Source: an uncultured Bacteriovoracaceae bacterium
GTDB lineage: Bacteria; Bdellovibrionota; Bacteriovoracia; Bacteriovoracales; Bacteriovoracaceae
DNA: 64,000 bases
Direction: 5' to 3'
Assembly: GCA_950054155.1 (NCBI GenBank)
Contig: CATLOT010000018.1
Location: 17,890-81,889, forward strand
Part shown: positions 8,150 to 16,699 of the stretch, in pieces
Layout: each line of letters starts with the position of its first letter
Numbering within the stretch: the first letter of the stretch is position 1
The notes under the pieces: generated by a model
Databases searched by the model: none
The model's input: only the letters and a program-made list of their open reading frames with translations
What the model was told of the DNA's origin: nothing
Made by a program: the position numbers and the translations under genes

Positions 8150-9307
8150 CTAAGCCCTCCCATGAAGATCATTATACTTTGGTAAAATCTCTTCCATTGC
8201 TTGATAAAAGTGTGCCATCTCTTCTTCTGTGCCAATTGAGATACGGATAAATTCAGGCATTTCATTCGCTTTAAGAGGACGAATGATAACACCCTTATCG
8301 AGCAGCATGTTAAAGAGGTCATCACTTGCTTGAGGTGTACCCGTTTTTATCGTGACAAAATTGGTAATGGAAGAAATAGGATCGAAGTCTTTTTCCTTGA
8401 GAAAAGTCACACATTCTTTGAGAAGTTTACTATTTGTTTTAAGTGTTCTCTCTAAGTGAGGTCTGTCGTTGAGAGCACCAACAGCACCTTTCTGTGCGAT
8501 GAGATTAGGCTCAAAAGGAAGCTTCACCTTATTAAGGTTTGAGATGAGGTCTTCGTGGGCAAAGCCATATCCAACTCTAATTCCAGAGAGGCCATAGGCC
8601 TTAGAGAATGTTCTTAGAGTTATGACATTATCGTAACGATAGTCCATGGAGTCAGGATAATCATCATACTCATTAGCATATTCAAAATAGGCTTCATCAA
8701 GAATAACAAGAACATGATCTGGTACATGTTCCATTAATTGATCAAACTCTTGTCTGTTAATATAAGTGCCTGTTGGATTATTGGGGTTGGCGATGTAGAT
8801 GATTTTTGTATTTTCATGAATTGAATTGGCCATGGCCTCAACATCGTAGCGATAGTCTTTTGTAAGAGGGACACAATTGAGGTGGGCACCAACACTTCTT
8901 GCAAGAATATAGAAACCGATAAATGTATTTTCACTGGTGAGTACTTCCGCTCCTGGGCTTAGAAAGGCACGGGCAATATAACCCATTATCCCTTCGGAGC
9001 CATTGCCAAGAGTAATATTCTCTCTTTTAAGGTCATAGAGCTCTGAAAGTGCAGTCTTGAGAGCGTAGGCATGCATATCTGGGTAGCGGTGAATATCCCA
9101 TAGAGCGTTTGTCATTTCACGAATGGCGTAAGGACTGGGACCGAGTGGATTCTCATTGGAAGCAAGTTTAGAAATTCGAGTGAGGCCTTTCTCTCTTGCT
9201 AGCTCGTCGATAGGCTTTCCGGCTTGGTAGACTTTGAGTTCACGAATATATGGAGGGACCAAGCTTTGTGTAATAGACTTTGGGTCGCCAAAGAGTTTTT
9301 TATTCAT
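8150..9307 (-). CDS. HisC-like class I/II aminotransferase (probably aromatic)
   Basis: 385 aa from the ATG at 9307, which has AAAGGA six bases upstream; a longer frame lacks a ribosome site. This is a PLP fold type I enzyme: SNENPLGPSP (substrate/cofactor block), NPNNPTGTY, DEAYFEYA (the Asp binding the pyridine nitrogen) and TFSKAYGLSGIRVGY with the Schiff-base lysine. Sequence style is that of histidinol-phosphate aminotransferases, but it heads an operon with FAH and HmgA and no his genes. The likely role is therefore transamination of tyrosine or phenylalanine to the aryl-pyruvate. Histidinol phosphate remains possible if no other HisC exists. Confidence 0.88.
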   Translation of the reverse strand: MNKKLFGDPKSITQSLVPPYIRELKVYQAGKPIDELAREKGLTRISKLASNENPLGPSPYAIREMTNALWDIHRYPDMHAYALKTALSELYDLKRENITLGNGSEGIMGYIARAFLSPGAEVLTSENTFIGFYILARSVGAHLNCVPLTKDYRYDVEAMANSIHENTKIIYIANPNNPTGTYINRQEFDQLMEHVPDHVLVILDEAYFEYANEYDDYPDSMDYRYDNVITLRTFSKAYGLSGIRVGYGFAHEDLISNLNKVKLPFEPNLIAQKGAVGALNDRPHLERTLKTNSKLLKECVTFLKEKDFDPISSITNFVTIKTGTPQASDDLFNMLLDKGVIIRPLKANEMPEFIRISIGTEEEMAHFYQAMEEILPKYNDLHGRA

Positions 9308-9347
9308 GCGAATTCCTTTATGGTAAATATTCCCTAATTGCCTTGGC

Positions 9348-9353
9348 ATTCTA
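9348..9353 (-). promoter_or_regulatory. candidate -10 for the tyrosine-catabolism operon
   Basis: TAGAAT reading on the minus strand, about 40 bases before the aminotransferase ATG, in the 63-base gap shared with the divergent DUF309 gene. No clear -35 element. Confidence 0.3.
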
Positions 9354-9370
9354 ACGTAAAAAGGAGCGAC

Positions 9371-9811
9371 ATGTCTGGTGACACTGGTCAGTTTTCCCTA
9401 GAACATCTTCGAAAAATGAAAGAGGGCGTCAAACTCTTTAACGCCGGTCAATACTGGCTTTGCCACGAGGAGTTAGAGGATCATTGGCTAGAGGATACCC
9501 ATGACCCAAATCGCTATGTGTACTGGGTAGTCATTCAGGTTGCGACCTCACTTTTGCATGCAAGTGATGGAAATTTAGCTGGTGCAAAGGGAATGATTGA
9601 GAAAGCGAAAGAAAAGGTTTTGCAGTGCGAGAAACAGCGACTGGAGTCTGATATAATGATGAAGTTTTTAAGCTGGAAGCGATTTAAGAAACTAGTAAAG
9701 GAGGTTCCAAAGGAGCCCGAGCTAGATGACTTTAAGGCGCTACTCGCTTTTAAATTTTCTCAACCTGAGAAGTGGGAACAGCACCTAAGTAAATGGGAGA
9801 GTGAAAAATGA
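9371..9811 (+). CDS. DUF309-family protein
   Basis: 146 aa from the ATG at 9371, with AAGGAG five bases upstream (a longer frame has no ribosome site). The family signature FNAGQYWLCHEELEDHW is at about 24-40. DUF309 proteins are small helical cytoplasmic proteins without an established biochemical function. Its stop overlaps the start of the next gene by four bases (ATGA), so the two are coupled. Confidence 0.85.
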   Translation: MSGDTGQFSLEHLRKMKEGVKLFNAGQYWLCHEELEDHWLEDTHDPNRYVYWVVIQVATSLLHASDGNLAGAKGMIEKAKEKVLQCEKQRLESDIMMKFLSWKRFKKLVKEVPKEPELDDFKALLAFKFSQPEKWEQHLSKWESEK

Positions 9812-10542
9812 ATATCGTTGCAACCCTTGGAGAGTCCCTAGGAGTTTTTAAGAAAGACAAGTGGATCGCGATTTTTTCAATGGCACCAGTCCTTATCGGT
9901 GCTTTATTGTATTTCTGGTTTGGCTCTTATCTCTATGGAGATCTTCTTGATCAGGGAAGGGCTTTTATTGAGCAGTCTGTTAGTTCTGGGGGATGGAGTT
10001 CATTCTTTTACTGGCTTCTTGTGGGAATTCTCGTAATTGGATTTTACTTTCTTTTGAGTTGGACCTTTGTTCTTGTAGTCTCTGGAATAGCAAGTCCATT
10101 CAATGATATTGTCTCCAATCGCGTCGAAAGAGTCATTCAAGGAAAGGAAGCGGAAGAGGTGAATAAGTCTTTTGACAGACTTTTTAAAAGGCTTGGAAAA
10201 ACACTTCTCAATGAGGCCAAGAAGATTGGCTTTATTGTTCTTTTGAATATTCTTGCCTTCGCGTTGAGCTTTGTTGGAGTTTTAGCCCCAATTAGTATGT
10301 TGATTTCAGCTCTTCTTCTTGCTGTCGGTTTTCTTGACTACTCATGGTCTAGAAAGAGTTTTACGTTCTCAGAATGTTTGAATGATATTCGTACTTCTTT
10401 CTTTTCCTATGGGATTATGGGCGGAGTTTTCTTAGTCCTTATCACTATCCCTGGTGTTAACTTATTTATCCTTCCTTTTGGTGTCGTTTATTTTACCATT
10501 CTTCATGTTAAGAAATATTCAACGGAAATCGTGAATGCATAA
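9808..10542 (+). CDS. EI24/CysZ-like integral membrane protein
   Basis: 244 aa with about four to five membrane segments and the layout of the EI24 domain family (bacterial CysZ relatives): a lone first segment (about 21-42), a long one around 68-92 followed by GIASPFNDIVSNRVE, then a hydrophobic hairpin around 140-175 and a last segment near 205-230. The SPFND motif after the second segment is characteristic. CysZ carries sulfate, but many relatives have unknown roles and no cys genes are nearby. It overlaps the neighbouring genes on both sides. Confidence 0.75.
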   Translation: MNIVATLGESLGVFKKDKWIAIFSMAPVLIGALLYFWFGSYLYGDLLDQGRAFIEQSVSSGGWSSFFYWLLVGILVIGFYFLLSWTFVLVVSGIASPFNDIVSNRVERVIQGKEAEEVNKSFDRLFKRLGKTLLNEAKKIGFIVLLNILAFALSFVGVLAPISMLISALLLAVGFLDYSWSRKSFTFSECLNDIRTSFFSYGIMGGVFLVLITIPGVNLFILPFGVVYFTILHVKKYSTEIVNA

Positions 10543-11515
10543 GATACTGATTATTCCGAGAAAAGAAGAAAGGAATCTCTATAATTTATTGCCACTTATT
10601 AAGGGGATAGAGATTTACTTTAATGGATTAGAGGAAGATTTTAAGATTCACTTTCTTCATAATAGCGATCTTTCCAAGCAAACTGCATTGCTAAAAGGCC
10701 GTCTCAATTTTCATGTCTTTGAAGAGAAAAAGCTTGGGCCTCTTGGTAGTTTAAAGGTCGCTCAAAAGCAAAATGATCTCTTTAATTTATCTCACTCCTT
10801 TTGCTTTAGGGATGATGTTGGGGCAGTCACTCTCAATAAGTATCTTAAGGCAAAGAATCGCTATGGTTATGATTCACTCCAAGGGAAGCTTGTAAACACT
10901 CACACTCTCTCTTCGCAGGAGGGAATGAGTGATAAGGACTATTATTACAAGTTAGTGGAGCATTTCCTAAAAGTTCCGAACGAAACTACGGTAGAGACTT
11001 TGAAGGGAGACCTTAAAAACTACAGTGAGGTTCGTGAGAACTTCTTTAAGGCCCAAGAAATCCCTTCCTTTATTTTCTTAGCTTTTGATAAGATTGAGGC
11101 TGAAAGTGAAGCCCATCTTCTCCTTCAAAATATGGTGAATAATTTTGACCAGAATATTTATCTTTGGGTAGAGGAGATGACGGAAACGGCTCATCATATT
11201 TTAACGGACAATTCTAAGGTCCTCGATATCTCTGAGGTTGATCCACGTGGCTTTGATGCTTATCTCGAAAAGTGCTTGGGCGTTATTACTAATGAGGAAT
11301 GGGTAAGTGAAATGGCCTCTTATTTTGGTGTCGACTCCCTTCTTTTTGAGTGTGACTCTTTCGTTAAGAGGGATTTTCCTCATCCAAATGTAACGCTTGT
11401 CCAAACACGAGGGGCTGGTATTTACGATCTTTTGATTATTGATGGAGAAGAGCTCATTAAGGAAGTGAATATCGACAAACTCGCCGATCACATTCATGAG
11501 GCTTTTAGCCTGTAA
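10535..11515 (+). CDS. GT9/heptosyltransferase-like protein (divergent)
   Basis: 326 aa, predicted cytoplasmic, no signal peptide. It begins with a Rossmann-like strand (KILIIPR) and has the two-domain feel of ADP-heptose:LPS heptosyltransferases, including a YGYDSLQGKLVNTH block and a second-half segment ending in TLVQTRGAGIYDL. The usual GT9 sugar-nucleotide signature is weak, so the assignment is tentative. It overlaps the EI24-like gene by eight bases, making it the last gene of a three-gene operon. Confidence 0.45.
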   Translation: MHKILIIPRKEERNLYNLLPLIKGIEIYFNGLEEDFKIHFLHNSDLSKQTALLKGRLNFHVFEEKKLGPLGSLKVAQKQNDLFNLSHSFCFRDDVGAVTLNKYLKAKNRYGYDSLQGKLVNTHTLSSQEGMSDKDYYYKLVEHFLKVPNETTVETLKGDLKNYSEVRENFFKAQEIPSFIFLAFDKIEAESEAHLLLQNMVNNFDQNIYLWVEEMTETAHHILTDNSKVLDISEVDPRGFDAYLEKCLGVITNEEWVSEMASYFGVDSLLFECDSFVKRDFPHPNVTLVQTRGAGIYDLLIIDGEELIKEVNIDKLADHIHEAFSL

Positions 11516-11518
11516 AAA

Positions 11519-11548
11519 TAAGAGAGGCGCAGCCTAGAGCTACGCCTC
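11519..11548 (-). terminator. intrinsic terminator of the hisS-valS operon
   Basis: A 10-bp stem with one mismatch (11524-11533 with 11539-11548) and a five-base loop. On the minus strand it is followed by CTTATTTTTA. The plus side lacks a T-run, so it mainly serves valS. Confidence 0.75.
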
Positions 11549-11555
11549 AAATAAA

Positions 11556-14228
11556 CTAGGAACCTTTAAAGTTTTTAAGGCTTTCTTTTAGGGATTTCAC
11601 CTTTTCATTGAATTGCTCAAAGTTCGTTTTAACCTCAGCAATAACGTCATCTTTCGCGTTGGCGAGAAATTTTTTATTGTTGAGTTTCTTTGAGTATTTC
11701 TCAAGTTCTTTTTCTGACTTCTTTAAGTCCTTTTCAAGGCGGGAGATTTGTTCATCGAGATCAATGACGCCTTCTAATGGAATATAGACCTCAGTATGAG
11801 TGGTTGCACCCATGAGAGCTTTTGCTGGGGCGTCTCCTGACTTGTCTTCAACTGTTAGATCGTTAACACGAGCTAGCTTTAAAAAGTTAGCTTCATTGGC
11901 TTTGAAGTATTCTGCTGCTTCGGTCAGATCTGTCCTAAGGATAGCCTTGATCTCTTCCTTGGGCTTAATGTTAACACTCGCTCTTAGGTTTCTAATCGTG
12001 GTGATGACATCAATGAAACGATTCATCTCATTTTGCTCTTTTTCAAAGACAAGTGATTCTGAAAACTCAGGGTAATCTTGAATGATGAGGAGGTCTTCAT
12101 CCTCTTCTTTGAGATAGTCCCATAACTCTTCTGTGATATAGGGAGTGATAGGGTGAAGAAGGGCAACGACCTTTCTAAAGGTATATTTGAGAACAGTTGC
12201 CCTCTGTTTAATGGCTTCCTTGTCTTCGCCGTTAAATGTCGTTTTAGAGAGCTCGATAAACCATGAGCAAAATTTATCATAAACAAAACTATAGATGGCG
12301 CTACAAGAATCATCATAGCGGAACTCCTCCATCGACTCATTCATGACTTTTGTAACTGCATTCAGCTCGCCGAGAATCCATTTCTCCTGAGGGTCAAGAG
12401 CTTCAGTCTTTGGCAACTCTATTTGAGCTTCCTCGAGGTAGGGTGAAATAAAACGAAAGGCATTCCAAACTTTGTTAACAAAGTTTCTAAAACCACCAAT
12501 CCTCTCTGGATCAAGGTTAATACCACGGTTGTAACCGGAACCGGAGGCTAGGGTAAAGCGAAAAGCATCAGCTCCATAGAGGCCAACCATTTCTAAGGGG
12601 TCAATACCGTTACCGAGGGATTTACTCATTTTTCTTCCGAGTTTATCGCGAACGATAGCGTGAATGTAAATCTTGTCGAAGGGTGCCTTGCCTGTGAACT
12701 TGAGTGACATCATCATCATTCTAGCGACCCAGAAGAAGATAATGTCATAGCCAGTGACGAGAACTGATGTGGGGAAGAAGGTATCAAACTTCTTTTCTTT
12801 CATCGCCTCCTCATTTGGCCAACCAAGTGTACTCATGGGCCATAGAGCCGAAGAAAACCAAGTGTCGAGAACATCAGGATCTTGCTTGAATTCAGTTGAT
12901 CCACATTTTGGACAGTCTTTAACGTCATCACTTTCATTGGCCCACTGATTTTCACAGCTTCCACAGTAATAAACGGGAATTTGGTGTCCCCACCAAAGCT
13001 GTCGGGAAATACACCAGTTGCGTGGCTCTCTCATCCATGAAAAGTAAGTATTTTCCCATTGGCGTGGGTAGAAAACAGTTTCCTCGTTGTCGATGGCATC
13101 GCATGAGCGTTTCGCCATAGATTGAACATCGAGGAACCATTGTTTTGAAACGAGAGGCTCAATTACCGCACCTGAGCGGTCACCGTGACCAACTTGATGG
13201 CGATGGGGTTTAATCTCTTTTAAGACTTCAAGCTCTTCAAGTTTTTTTACGAAGCTTTTGCGCGCTTTCATCGCTTCTTGGCCTTTCCACTCTAGGCCGT
13301 GATCATTAAAAGTTCCATCTTTGTTGAGGATGGTAATAATGGGAAGATTATGTCGTTTGCCGATTTCAAAGTCATTGAAGTCATGTCCCGGAGTAACTTT
13401 GAGGCAGCCAGTTCCTTTTTCGATGTCAACGTAGTCATCAGCAAGAATAGGAACTTCACGATTACAAAGGGGAACAATAGCTGTTTTGCCGATAAGGTGC
13501 TTGAAGCGCTCATCCTCAGGGTGTACACAAACGGCTGTATCACCAAGGAGGGTTTCTGGTCTTGTCGTGGCGATTTCTAATAGCTCATCTGAGTCTTTAA
13601 CTTTGTAAAGAAGGTGATAGAAGTTTCCATTGATCTCTTTGTGCTCAACTTCAGCATCTGAGATAGCGGATTGAAGAACAGGGTCCCAGTTAACAATATA
13701 ATCAGATTGGTAGATGAGACCTTCATTGAAGAGGTCAACGAAAACTTTGTTAACAGCCTGATGGGGCACCTTATCCATAGTGAAAGTTAAGTAATCCCAA
13801 TCAGGACTTGCTCCTAGAGAGCGCTGCTGATTAGCGATAATCCCACCATATTCTTCTTTCCAGTCCCAAATCTTTTTAACAAATTCTTCTCTATTATAAT
13901 CTTGTCGCGTCTTCTTTTCCTCGGCCCAGATCATCTTCTCAACAACATTTTGAGTTGCAATACCGGCATGGTCCATTCCAGGTAACCACAAGGCTTCATA
14001 GCCTTTCATTCTCTTAAAGCGAATAAGGGCATCCTGTGTTGTGACATCGAGAGCGTGGCCGGCGTGGAGGCGACCTGTGACGTTAGGAGGTGGCATAATG
14101 ATTGTGAAGGCCTCACCCGTTTTGCCTGGCCTTGGTTTAAAGTACCCTCCGTCATTCCATTTAGGGTACCACTTTGCTTCTACGTCTTGAGATGAATATG
14201 TCTTTGGGATATCTTGAAGTTTACTCAT
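11556..14228 (-). CDS. valS: valyl-tRNA synthetase
   Basis: 890 aa class Ia synthetase that charges tRNA-Val. HIGH-type motif in PPPNVTGRLHAGHAL (about 46-60), KMSKS in GRKMSKSLGN, the CP1 editing domain with TTRPETLLGDTAV, a zinc-type CxxC pair (YYCGSCENQW and CPKCG), and a C-terminal coiled-coil arm (about 820-890) typical of ValRS. It starts nine bases after the hisS stop, so the two are one operon. Confidence 0.97.
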   Translation of the reverse strand: MSKLQDIPKTYSSQDVEAKWYPKWNDGGYFKPRPGKTGEAFTIIMPPPNVTGRLHAGHALDVTTQDALIRFKRMKGYEALWLPGMDHAGIATQNVVEKMIWAEEKKTRQDYNREEFVKKIWDWKEEYGGIIANQQRSLGASPDWDYLTFTMDKVPHQAVNKVFVDLFNEGLIYQSDYIVNWDPVLQSAISDAEVEHKEINGNFYHLLYKVKDSDELLEIATTRPETLLGDTAVCVHPEDERFKHLIGKTAIVPLCNREVPILADDYVDIEKGTGCLKVTPGHDFNDFEIGKRHNLPIITILNKDGTFNDHGLEWKGQEAMKARKSFVKKLEELEVLKEIKPHRHQVGHGDRSGAVIEPLVSKQWFLDVQSMAKRSCDAIDNEETVFYPRQWENTYFSWMREPRNWCISRQLWWGHQIPVYYCGSCENQWANESDDVKDCPKCGSTEFKQDPDVLDTWFSSALWPMSTLGWPNEEAMKEKKFDTFFPTSVLVTGYDIIFFWVARMMMMSLKFTGKAPFDKIYIHAIVRDKLGRKMSKSLGNGIDPLEMVGLYGADAFRFTLASGSGYNRGINLDPERIGGFRNFVNKVWNAFRFISPYLEEAQIELPKTEALDPQEKWILGELNAVTKVMNESMEEFRYDDSCSAIYSFVYDKFCSWFIELSKTTFNGEDKEAIKQRATVLKYTFRKVVALLHPITPYITEELWDYLKEEDEDLLIIQDYPEFSESLVFEKEQNEMNRFIDVITTIRNLRASVNIKPKEEIKAILRTDLTEAAEYFKANEANFLKLARVNDLTVEDKSGDAPAKALMGATTHTEVYIPLEGVIDLDEQISRLEKDLKKSEKELEKYSKKLNNKKFLANAKDDVIAEVKTNFEQFNEKVKSLKESLKNFKGS

Positions 14229-14237
14229 ACTTCTTCC

Positions 14238-15545
14238 TTATTGGTTGAGGAAAGTGAAAATTGCTTCGCTATCAGAAATTTTAAAATTTTCTTGTTCTTT
14301 AGTTTTGAGGTTTTTGAGACTGACTTCGCCTTTAGCTTTCTCATCATCACCATAGAGGGTAACAAAGGATGCACCTTTCTTGTCTGCGAGGGCAAAAACC
14401 TTTTTAAATTTTAGCTCTTCTAAATTCGTAACTGTTTTAATTCCTTTCTTTCTGAGTTCATTTGCCAATTGGCTTAGGTCCTTAAGACCTTGCTCTGTTT
14501 GAAAGGTGATCAGAAGATCATTATTTGGTTTTGAGAGATCGGGAAGGAGATTGTGACTCGTAAGAAAGTCCTGAAGAGTAACATCTCCTAGGCCAAAGCC
14601 AACACCACCAAGCGGACTTTCGTTAAATATTTGAAGAAGGTTAGCATAGGCTCCACCACCACAAATAGCTCTTCGGTTATCAGGGTGTTTATCGAAAACT
14701 TCAAAAACAATCCCTGTATAATAGTCTAAGCCTCGCACAATCGTTGGATCATATTGGAGGTAGATCAACTTATCTTGAGGGATCGTTTCAGTCACAAATT
14801 GGTGAAAATCTTCTGCAACTTCCGACTTTCCGATTTTAGTGAGAAGGTTTTTGAGATCATCAAAGCTTGTAAGGTTTAAGTATTCTTGAAATAGTTCAGA
14901 ACCATTGTCTTTAAGGGTAAGCTCATTAAGCTCTCTCTCAAGTGCTTCCTTTGGTATTTTCTTTGATTTATCGACGAGCTTATAGAGTTTGTAAGTCGTC
15001 TTCTCATCAGGGCTTATTTCAGCGAAAATCGTATCAACTATTGTTCTGTCATTCACAAGAACTTCAAAGTGATCTTCATTGGCACCAAAGCTTTCGAGAA
15101 AGAATATAATAAGCTGAATGATTTCCGCTTCACCTAAGCGGCCTGGACCTCCGAATACATCACAGTTAAATTGCCAGTGTTCTCTTAGGCGACCTCTTTG
15201 TGGTCTCTCATAGCGAAGGAGGTTGGGGATGGAATACCAGCGAATAGGCTTTGCAACTTCCTTGTGGATTTTAGCGACCATTCTAGCCACTGTTGGCGTC
15301 ATCTCAGGGCGAATGGCAACAAAGCGATCACCGCGATCCTTAAAAGAATAGATTTGATCATTGATAAGCTCTTCACCAGATTTTGCCTTATAGAGTTCGA
15401 CCTCTTCGAGAAGGGGGCCATCATAATGTTCATAGCCAAAAAGTTGAGCTGCCTTGTGCATTTTGTCAAAAAGGTAATCTTGAATTCTCTTGTCGTCGGG
15501 AAGAAAGTCACGCGTGCCTTTATAGGGCTTTTTGCTTAGTGCCAT
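14238..15545 (-). CDS. hisS: histidyl-tRNA synthetase
   Basis: 435 aa class II synthetase. Motif 1 region GTRDFLPDD, motif 2 in RYERPQRGRLREHWQFN, histidine A-loop RGLDYYTGIVFE, and motif 3-like GGVGFGLGDV, followed by the small C-terminal anticodon-binding domain (about 345-435). It is upstream of valS in the same operon. A hairpin with a T-run lies in its leader (see separate entry). Confidence 0.96.
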   Translation of the reverse strand: MALSKKPYKGTRDFLPDDKRIQDYLFDKMHKAAQLFGYEHYDGPLLEEVELYKAKSGEELINDQIYSFKDRGDRFVAIRPEMTPTVARMVAKIHKEVAKPIRWYSIPNLLRYERPQRGRLREHWQFNCDVFGGPGRLGEAEIIQLIIFFLESFGANEDHFEVLVNDRTIVDTIFAEISPDEKTTYKLYKLVDKSKKIPKEALERELNELTLKDNGSELFQEYLNLTSFDDLKNLLTKIGKSEVAEDFHQFVTETIPQDKLIYLQYDPTIVRGLDYYTGIVFEVFDKHPDNRRAICGGGAYANLLQIFNESPLGGVGFGLGDVTLQDFLTSHNLLPDLSKPNNDLLITFQTEQGLKDLSQLANELRKKGIKTVTNLEELKFKKVFALADKKGASFVTLYGDDEKAKGEVSLKNLKTKEQENFKISDSEAIFTFLNQ

Positions 15546-15600
15546 ATTTAACCTATCCTAGAGGATTGAAAGTGGTCTGAATAACCGCGTTATCTTAACA

Positions 15601-15633
15601 AAAAAGAGGGCCTTGGTAAAAATCGGAAAGGCC
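15601..15633 (-). promoter_or_regulatory. terminator-like hairpin in the hisS leader (candidate attenuator)
   Basis: Read on the minus strand, GGCCTT (15633-15628) pairs with AAGGCC (15614-15609) around a 13-base loop and is followed by CTCTTTTTTG. It stands 56 bases before the hisS start in the divergent gap. The stem is only 6 bp, so this is a weak candidate. A T-box was looked for and not found. Confidence 0.3.
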
Positions 15634-15673
15634 GAAACTTCATCTTTTTTCCCCTCTTAGCTCTAATTTTGGT

Positions 15674-15679
15674 TAAAAT
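15674..15679 (+). promoter_or_regulatory. -10-like hexamer six bases before the HD-GYP start
   Basis: TAAAAT at 15674-15679, then CATCCT and the ATG at 15686. No Shine-Dalgarno site is present, so transcription from here would be leaderless. No -35 is evident. Confidence 0.35.
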
Positions 15680-15685
15680 CATCCT

Positions 15686-16699
15686 ATGGGAATAGAAACT
15701 ATAAAAAGTGATGATGGACGTGAGTTTGTTCCGGTTCCGGTTGGTAAAATGGAGCCTGGCGTTAAGCTTCTTAGCGATATCTACCTTAGGGTAGATGGAA
15801 AGTTCTTAAAATATAAAGCAAAGGGTGACTTCTTAGAGGCTGAGAAGCTGGACTTCTTTCTTTTTAAGGATCTTAGAAATATTTATATCGCACTTCCTGA
15901 GCTGCAAGCCTTTATGAATTGGTTAAGGGATTTAAGGACTGGGGTTATAGACGAAGTTGTTGAAGAGATTGGAGAAGAAAATCGCCACCTTGCAGAGAAA
16001 AGAGAAGCTATAAAAGAGAAGGTCTATGACACATTTAGTGATGTTGAAATGGATAGTGGGGTTGCTGAGACTTTAAAGGAGCAGGTGAATGAATTTATCG
16101 AGGAGGTTAAAGATCTCGATATTTCTAAGGCGGTCCTTGCAAAACTAATCAAGCACAATGATACGATGGCCGACCATGCTCTTAATACTGCCAACGTTGC
16201 CCTATTTATGGGAATGATTTTAGGACATGGAAATAAACAAGTTCTAGAAGATATCTATTTTGGTGCCCTCTTTCATGATTATGCTAAGACCAAAATACCA
16301 AGTGAAGTCCTTCTTAATAAGAATAGTTCTAAATATAATCAAATGATGCAGGATCATCCTAAGAAGGGAGCATCTGCAGTAAAAAGACTTGAAAATATTC
16401 GTGGTGAGGTTATTAAAATAATCGAGCAGCATCACGAAAACTTTAATGGCAATGGGTACCCACGAAAATTAAAGGGAGATGAAATCTTTGGTCTCGCAAT
16501 GATCGTTAATATGGCGAATATTTTTGATAATACGGTGATGGAAAATCAGCATAAATCAAAGAAAGACCGTTATCGCATGGGTATTAAAGTTTTAGAATAT
16601 GACAAAGGTAAGCAGTTCGACCCTGATATGGTTAATCGCGTTTTAACTGGTTTAAAACTTGCTTATGGTGAATTCTATATCCCACCGAGTGATTCTTAG
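15686..16699 (+). CDS. degenerate HD-GYP domain protein
   Basis: 337 aa, cytoplasmic. The N-terminal part (1-145) has no recognised domain and ends in charged helices. The HD-GYP domain (about 150-330) keeps H164, H197-D198, K201, H224 and H249-H250, but the usual HDIGK is HDYAK, the HHExxDGxGYP block reads HHENFNGNGYP (Asp to Asn at 254), and the later VAD is MAN. HD-GYP enzymes hydrolyse cyclic di-GMP using a two- or three-metal centre; losing two acidic positions suggests altered metal content, another substrate, or a binding role. It overlaps the convergent secreted-protein gene by four bases. Confidence 0.85.
   Translation: MGIETIKSDDGREFVPVPVGKMEPGVKLLSDIYLRVDGKFLKYKAKGDFLEAEKLDFFLFKDLRNIYIALPELQAFMNWLRDLRTGVIDEVVEEIGEENRHLAEKREAIKEKVYDTFSDVEMDSGVAETLKEQVNEFIEEVKDLDISKAVLAKLIKHNDTMADHALNTANVALFMGMILGHGNKQVLEDIYFGALFHDYAKTKIPSEVLLNKNSSKYNQMMQDHPKKGASAVKRLENIRGEVIKIIEQHHENFNGNGYPRKLKGDEIFGLAMIVNMANIFDNTVMENQHKSKKDRYRMGIKVLEYDKGKQFDPDMVNRVLTGLKLAYGEFYIPPSDS

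Noticed and set aside
15565..15600. GTGGT...AACCGCG resembling a T-box element near hisS
   Set aside because: It reads on the plus strand, opposite to hisS, has extra bases inside the consensus and no matching terminator; judged coincidental.
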